40,543 bases of DNA, taken from the NCBI GenBank assembly GCA_022578965.1, contig MU400798.1, forward strand, positions 1 through 40,543, written 5' to 3'. Position 1 is the stretch's first letter; each line of letters begins with the position of its first letter. A program made the position numbers and the translations under genes. The DNA is from Xylaria sp. FL1777 (Eukaryota > Ascomycota > Sordariomycetes > Xylariales > Xylariaceae). Positions 34,842 to 40,543 of the stretch are shown one piece after another. Under the pieces are notes generated by a model. It searched no databases. It worked only from the letters and a program-made list of their open reading frames with translations, and was not told the DNA's origin.

Positions 34842-35984
34842 CTTTTAATTTATTTTAAAATATTAAAGTATTAATAATAGCATAAACTATTTTTTCTGCT
34901 AGATTTATTATAAAAAGCCTTAGCTTTTAATAAAGCATTAACTGTATTACTTTTTTTTATACTTTTTTTTTTTGTAATGTTTAGTATACGCATGCTAATA
35001 AAAGCTTTTAGTGCTTTAAAAAAATTAGCTATAATATTGCTTATATTTGCTTTTTTTTTTTGTTTTTTACCTTTTGCTAATTTATTTTTTAGTGCTAAAA
35101 ATGCTAGCTATTGTTAAGCTTTTGTAGCAATATGTTGCTTAGCTTTTGAATTTGTAGCAAAAAAAGAAAATAAAGCAAAGAATTTTATTAGTATTAAATT
35201 TGGTATATTAGTAATAATAAAAGCATTTTAAGCTAACGTTTTAGTGCTAAAAAATAAAAAAATACTGCTTTTTTTTGTTGTACTTTAATAACTTGTTATA
35301 ATGCTATCTTTTTTATGCATAAGTGCTAAGGCCATTTTTAAAGAAAAACATAATATAAAAGTTTTTATAGCAGTTTTTTAAAAGCGCTAAAAAAAGAATT
35401 CCTATAAATATGTTTTGCGTAATAAGTTTAAGCGCTAGCTTTATTATAACTGTTTATAAAATAAATATATTAATTATAGCTTTAAGCTTTAGTAATAAAA
35501 TATTAGCAAAATTTGCATTATTTATTTATTATGCTTTTTTATTTAAAATAAGTAAATTTTAGTTAACAAGCAAAAGCACAAATAAATTATTTATAAATTT
35601 TAGTAAAAAAAGCAGTATTAGCAGCAAACTAAGCTTTTAACGTTTAATATTACGTTTTATATGTTTTTTGGTTTACTTTGCGTAAGCAGCATTATATGTT
35701 ATTAAATTAAACATTTTGCATTTTTTAGTATAAATTTTTGCTTTGTTTTTATTTTATTTATTAAAAAAGCTATTACTAAAGTTTTTTATAAGCTTTTAAG
35801 TATAGTTTTATAATAAAAAGCTAGCTTATTTAATAAAGTATTAAAAAGCACTAAAAATATTAAAATATAGTTGCTTAGCTAAAACATTATTAATTTTTTA
35901 TTTTAAGCGAAATAAATAAAAGTTTATTTTTATTTTAGATTAATAGCTTTTAAAGTAAGCTTTTAATAGTAATTATTAAGTTTT
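34842..35984. other. AT-rich interval, no recognisable gene
   Basis: Decayed sequence with isolated G/C-richer words (AAGGCCATT near 35329). No array, long inverted repeat or protein family was seen. Confidence 0.45.
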
Positions 35985-36257
35985 AGCTTTGCTTAAAAAG
36001 ATTTGTTTTGCGATTTTTTACTACTTTTTTTATGTTTTTATAAATGCTAAGTAGCTAAGCAAATATTAAGCTAGCTTTTTTTATGCAAAGCAACAAACTA
36101 ATATAAGCTAAAAAAAGTTCTAGCTTTGCTTAAAAAGATTTATTTTGCGATTTTTTATTACTTTTTTTATATTTTTGTAAATATTAAGCAGCTAAGCAAA
36201 TATTAAGCTAGCTTTTTTTATATAAAGCAACAAACTAATATAAGCTAAAGAACTTTT
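35985..36257. repeat. 137-bp tandem duplication
   Basis: Copies start with AGCTTTGCTTAAAAAGATTT at 35985 and 36122. Both continue with TTTTGCGATTTTTTA, GCTAAGCAAATATTAAGCTA and CAACAAACTAATATAAGCTA. Differences are transitions: ACTAC/ATTAC, ATGTTTTT/ATATTTTT, TATAAATGCTAAGTAG/TGTAAATATTAAGCAG, TATGCAAAG/TATATAAAG. Each copy keeps some bases the other lost, so both were mutated after duplication. Confidence 0.9.
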
Positions 36258-36736
36258 AATAATTATTATAATAAGCAAAAATAAAATAAAGTAGCTACAA
36301 ATAATATTAGTTTTTTTTTTAACGTTTTTAAGCATAATGCTTTTAATTTTATAGTTATAGCATAGTTATATAAAAGTTTTGTTTTGCATTTTTTTAGCTA
36401 CTTGTAGTAATGCTACTTAATAAAATAATAAATTAGCACTAAGCTTGCTTATTTAATTAATAAGGTTTTGTATTTTTTAAAGTTATTATTTTTAAGATTT
36501 ATAAAAGTAATAAAAAGATTATTTTTATTTTTGTTTTTGTTATTGTTTTTTTTTTGCTAGAAAACATTTTTTATATTAAAAATAGAACTTATTTAAACTT
36601 TTAGCAATATGTTGTAGTAACAAATAAAAGTAACTTTAGTTTACTAATAAAATAAACTAAAGTTAAATATTAAAAATAATAATCTTTTAAAATTAGCAGA
36701 AAAAAAAAATAATTAAATAAAAACTAAAAGTTATAA
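36258..36736. other. AT-rich interval, nothing seen
   Basis: No array, hairpin or readable frame. AGGTTTTG and AAAGATT are ordinary survivors of decay. Confidence 0.5.
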
Positions 36737-36811
36737 ATAATAGTAGTAATAATAATAGTAGTACTAGCAGTAATAATAGCAGTAGTAATAGCAGTAATAA
36801 TAGCAGTAATG
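36737..36811. repeat. trinucleotide array (AGT/AAT/AGC)
   Basis: About 25 triplets drawn almost only from AGT, AAT and AGC (AATAGCAGTAATAATAGCAG). This is what a (AGC)n or (AGT)n microsatellite would become by G-to-A and C-to-T changes. Confidence 0.85.
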
Positions 36812-38129
36812 CATAAAAAATAAATATAAGTAAATTAAAGTATTATTATTAAGGCATAACAACAATAGTTATAGCATTTAAAAAGTGTAGCTAGTTTTAT
36901 TAAGCTGTTTTAAAAAAAATATATTAATTTATTATATTATATTGTTAATAAATTATTAAAAACAGTAGAATATATAATTATGCTAGTAATAATGCATAAA
37001 TATAACTAACTAATTAAAAAAGCTAAATAGTAAAAATAACATGCGTAAAAAAAGTTAAAAGTGTAAACTAAAATATATTAAAAAATATATAATACTATTA
37101 TATATTAGTAAATTGCAAGAAATGCTTACTTTTTTTTGTATTTTTGTTTGCAAAAATATGTTTATATATATATAAAAAAAATAAAACAGCTTACAAAAAT
37201 CTATAAAAGATTTATAGCTACATATTAAAAAGTTAATAAAAGTATTTAAAACATATATTTTTGCTATATATTTAATTTTTAAGTGTTGCTTTAGTAAAAA
37301 AAAAAAAACTAATAAAAAAAAAAGTAATTAAATGTAAAATAAAGTAAAAAGTAAAATTACAAAAGTTAATAATATTAAAATAGCAGCAAAAAAAGCTTTA
37401 CTAAAATATGCTTAGCATATATTATAAATGTTGCCTTTTTTTACTACATAGCTATTAGTAAAAAAGCATTAAGTAACTATAAGTTTATAGTGCTTTTTAT
37501 ATTTAGCAAAAATGTTAAGCTTATATTATATAGCTTTAGCTATACTATAATTTCTAAAAAAAAAGCATTTATTTTTGTAGCTAAAATTAAAGCAGTAGTA
37601 ATTTTAACTAAAAAATAACCTAAATTAAAAAGCTAAGTATATATAAAACGAAGTAAAAAGTATAACTAAGTTATAAAAGTTTTATAAACTAAGTTAAAAC
37701 ACTAAAAAAAGTAATTTACTAATAAAAAAACGCGTAGTTTTTATTTTTTTTTATTTTTTGTTTTACGCTAAAAAAACTATACTATATGCTAATTTACTAT
37801 AATGCTGCAATAAAAGCATTTTTTTTTTAAATATAATATATATATGCAATAATAACTTTTTACGAATTTTAAGCATACTAGTAAACTATAATGCTTTTTT
37901 TATAAAGCAAATGTTTATTTAAAGCCTAGAATTAGCTTGTTTTTAAGGTGTAAAACTAAAAGAAAATCTTTAAGTTTTAATAACATTTTAATATTACAGA
38001 AACAAAAAAAAAGCAACGCGTATTTTATTTATTACGTAGTATTTACTACAATATATAGGTTTAAAGCGTAGTATAAACTGCAAATAAACTATATTATGTT
38101 GTATTGCTATATTTATATGTAAAGGTTGC
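36812..38129. other. AT-rich interval, no recognisable gene
   Basis: Decayed sequence. AAGCAACGCGTATT at about 38010 resembles the start of the 67-bp unit at 28020 (AAGCAACGCGTAGT) but the similarity does not extend. No coding frame was read. Confidence 0.45.
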
Positions 38130-38170
38130 TTTGCTTTTGTTATAATGCCTTGCTTTAAAACAAAAGCAAA
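38130..38170. repeat. 12-bp perfect inverted repeat followed by poly-A
   Basis: TTTGCTTTTGTT (38130-38141) and AACAAAAGCAAA (38159-38170) pair perfectly around a 17-nt loop, followed directly by an A run to about 38194 and then an A-rich, AG-containing stretch. It resembles the hairpin plus A-rich end of a retroelement, but no second copy was found. Confidence 0.55.
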
Positions 38171-38194
38171 AAAAAAAAAAAAAAAAAAAAAAAC

Positions 38195-40451
38195 AAAAGA
38201 AAACTAAGAAAACTAAAACGCAAAAGCAAGCTAAAAAAGCTATAAAAACAAAAAACTTAATACATAAAATAAAACGTATTATAAATAGCTTATTGCTTTA
38301 TTTTTTTATAATATATATGCTAAAAAAATAAAATAAACTTTATAAGTTAAAACTTAATAAAAACGAAATAATTGTTAGCTATACGTTTTTTGCTTTGTTT
38401 TTTTTTTAGCTAGTTAAAGATTAAAAGAATATTGCTAGGTCTTGCTTTAAAAAAAAAGCAGCATAAGCTATAATATAAACATTACATTGCGCTTTTTATA
38501 AAAATATAAAACTATAAAAAGCTAAATAAGCTTATATAATTTAACGTTAAATTACTTAGTTATTTAGCTTTTATGCTACAAAAGTTAAAAAAAAGCAAAA
38601 CTTTAACCAAAAAAAAAAAAAAAAACTATAAAAAAAAAAAGCAACTTTACAAAAATTAAAAAAAAAATAAGCAGTGTTTTTTTTTTTTTTTTGCTTATAT
38701 AAGTAGTATAATATATATTGTATATTATATTACTATATTTTACTGTTACTATTGCTTTAAAAAAAAAAAAAAAAAAAAACAAAAAAAATAAAAAAAACAA
38801 AAAAAAACAATACTATAAAAAATATTAGTTATAAACCTTTTGTTTTTTTAGCTTTATATTAAGTAGCAATTTGTTAAACGTGCTGCTATGCTATTTTTAA
38901 GCAAAAAATTATAGCGTATTTAAAAAGCTATATTTATTAAAACTTAAAACCTAAAAAGTAACGCTAAATCTTAAACATTATATGCTAATAATTTGCTTTT
39001 TTTTATATATAAAACAACTTTGCTACGTTTATATTTTTATTATTAATTTTAGTTTTTATTTTATATTTAGAAAACCTAGTTCTTAATAAACTAACGTATT
39101 AAAAGTGTTATTATATAGCTTGCTAAGCTATTATAATGTAGTAGTATTACTATAATTACTACAAGTAAAAAAACCTGCAACTTAAAAAGTAGCTAAAGCG
39201 TAACGCTATAATTTCTGCAAACCTATAATAAAAAAGTATATAATATTAGCAGTTTTTTATTATTTATATAGCAAGCTTATAGTTTAAAGTAGTACTAAGT
39301 ATAATAGCTTTTTTAGCTTTTTTTTTTAATAAAGCTAAAAAACTATTAAAAGTTATACTGCTAAGATTATTTTATAGCAGCTGCGTAATAAAAACGCATT
39401 ATTAAATCTTTACGTTTATTTAAGCTTAGCTAAACTAACCTTAAGCATAAAAGCTTTTTAGCAGCTATATAACTATAGTTATAAAAATAAGCAAGCTAAA
39501 TATAATAGCTAACTTAGTAATACTGTTATTTTTTATTTATAAATACTGCAGTTTTTATTAAACAAAAGCTATAATAGCAAAACTTACTATAGTATGCTAG
39601 TTTTGCTAAAAAAAAAAAAGCTACTAATGTTTACTAAAAAGTTAAACTAGCTAAAGCATAACAAAAAAACTTTATAAAAAAAAAAAAACAGTTTATTGCT
39701 GCAGCATATAAGTAGCCTTTTATAACAAAAAAATAAAAGCTACTATAAATAGCTTTAATTTTATTAAAGCTATAATTTGTACTTTTGTTTAGCAGTAAAA
39801 AACGCAAAGCTATTAAGCAGTTATAACAAAGCAAAAAAGCATAATACAAAAGTACAAAAAGTAGCACTAATTTTTTTATTAATTATTAAAGCTTTTTAAA
39901 GCTTGCTTTTTGTGTTTTAATAGCATTTAAGCTTATTTTTTTTAATAAAAGCATAATAATAGCTATTACTTATAAAAAAAAGCATACTAAAACTAAAGAA
40001 ATAAAATAGCAGCATTAATTAGCTAGCGTTATGTTTTTTAAGCAAAAACTCTAGTTTTATTTAAGTTGCTTTAATTATAAAATAACTTAAAACTTTTATA
40101 ACTAGTAAAAGTAGCATATATAGCAATAATAATTCTAAAAAAAGCATACATTAAAAAACTATAATTATAAAAGCATATTAATTTATAAAATTACTAAGTT
40201 AGCTATAAAACTAAATGGTTTTTAATTTTAGCAAGCTTTTAAAAAAACGTTAAACGTTTTAATGCATAATGTTTTAAAGTCTATAAATCTTAAAGTAATA
40301 AATCTATTACTAATAAAACTAAAGAAAAAAGTTAAATAAGCAAAAAAAAAAACAAATTAGCTAGTATAGCTATTTTATTGCGTATACTTAAAAAGAAGGA
40401 AATTATAAAGAAAAAAAAAAATAACCAAAAAAAATAAAAGAAAAAAAAAAA
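38195..40451. other. AT-rich interval, no recognisable gene
   Basis: Decayed sequence with poly-A/poly-T runs near 38610-38800. The open frames at 38603-38800 and 39634-39867 (-) are Phe-rich. The first is pure low complexity. The second is more mixed but lies opposite Lys/Ala-type sequence and is probably a shadow of transposon debris. The last 70 bases become purine-rich (AAGAAGGAAATTATAAAG). Confidence 0.4.
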
Positions 40452-40543
40452 AAAAAGCAAAAAAAAAAAAAAAAAAAAAATTATTAAAAGTATAAAAAAG
40501 TATATAATATAGCAAGTAAAAAAATATATTTAAAATTAATAAA
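40452..40543 (+). repeat. window-terminal direct repeat, right copy
   Basis: Diverged copy of 82-176 in the same orientation, running into the window end. Read together with the A-rich lead-in (40390-40480) it may be the start of a second copy of whatever element begins at about 82. Confidence 0.75.

Larger units (their letters stand above)
1..40543. other. AT-rich, RIP-like degraded repeat block without intact genes
   Basis: Seen: about 20% G+C in a hand-counted sample (34021-34440), stop codons dense in all six frames, and no open frame above 111 codons. The open frames that exist are mostly poly-F/L/I/K low-complexity translations. Two transposon coding regions can still be read through their stops, and tandem copies differ mainly by C/T and G/A transitions with little length change. 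Known: ascomycete RIP produces exactly such blocks (AT-isochores, regional centromeres) from repeated DNA. Inferred: a heterochromatic region of a filamentous ascomycete. A naturally AT-rich protist or organelle genome fits less well because the readable elements are fungal-type nuclear transposons. Confidence 0.8.

Noticed and set aside
1..40543. Window as a mitochondrial or Plasmodium-like naturally AT-rich genome.
   Set aside because: There are no organellar genes, tRNAs or long exons, while fungal-type LINE and pogo coding regions are readable through transition-type stops.

Overview
The window is a gene-free, extremely AT-rich block. A hand count over 34021-34440 gives about 20% G+C. It is made of old, heavily mutated transposons and short tandem arrays. 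I found no intact protein-coding gene, tRNA, rRNA or CRISPR array. Most open frames of 60-110 codons are accidents of low-complexity A/T sequence. The exception is 8167-8358 (+), which is a surviving piece of a dead reverse transcriptase. The best reading is a heterochromatic or centromere-like AT-isochore of a filamentous ascomycete whose repeats were mutated by repeat-induced point mutation (RIP) or a RIP-like process. The recognisable elements are of types common in such fungi, repeat copies differ mostly by C:G to T:A transitions, and a 2.2-kb reading frame stays in register while carrying roughly 45 TAA/TAG stops. The taxonomic call is inference.

Layout. 1-5300 holds poly-A tracts, a 78-bp duplication and a 60-bp tandem array, with nothing else recognisable. 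5303-10433 (+) is a near-complete fungal LINE (non-LTR retrotransposon): 5' leader, ORF1 with decayed CCHC zinc knuckles, ORF2 with a full-length but dead reverse transcriptase and a C-terminal cysteine/histidine domain, then a 3' UTR with hairpins. It abuts about 10600-11300 (-), the DDE domain of a pogo/Fot1-like DNA transposase. 14203-14870 (+) is a 0.67-kb derivative of the same LINE in which the 5' leader and start of ORF1 are joined directly to the 3' UTR. 15503-17650 is a further, poorly resolved transposon remnant. 18.8-20.4 kb and 23.6-23.9 kb show less decayed patches and a 90-bp inverted repeat. 27.2-29.5 kb is a composite minisatellite locus (33-, 167-, 67- and 94-bp units in succession) ending in a polypyrimidine tract. 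34.7-36.8 kb has a 12-bp array, a 137-bp duplication and a trinucleotide array. The first and last 90 bases of the window are diverged copies of one repeat in the same orientation.

The signal running through the whole window is the context of the surviving G and C. In the hand-counted sample C is almost always preceded by A or G, and G almost always followed by C or T (32 of 36 and 45 of 48). TC, CC, GA and GG are therefore nearly erased while GC, AC and GT persist. TGA is correspondingly rare, and the stops in the dead LINE are TAA or TAG. This differs from textbook CpA-directed RIP and is the observation most worth testing.
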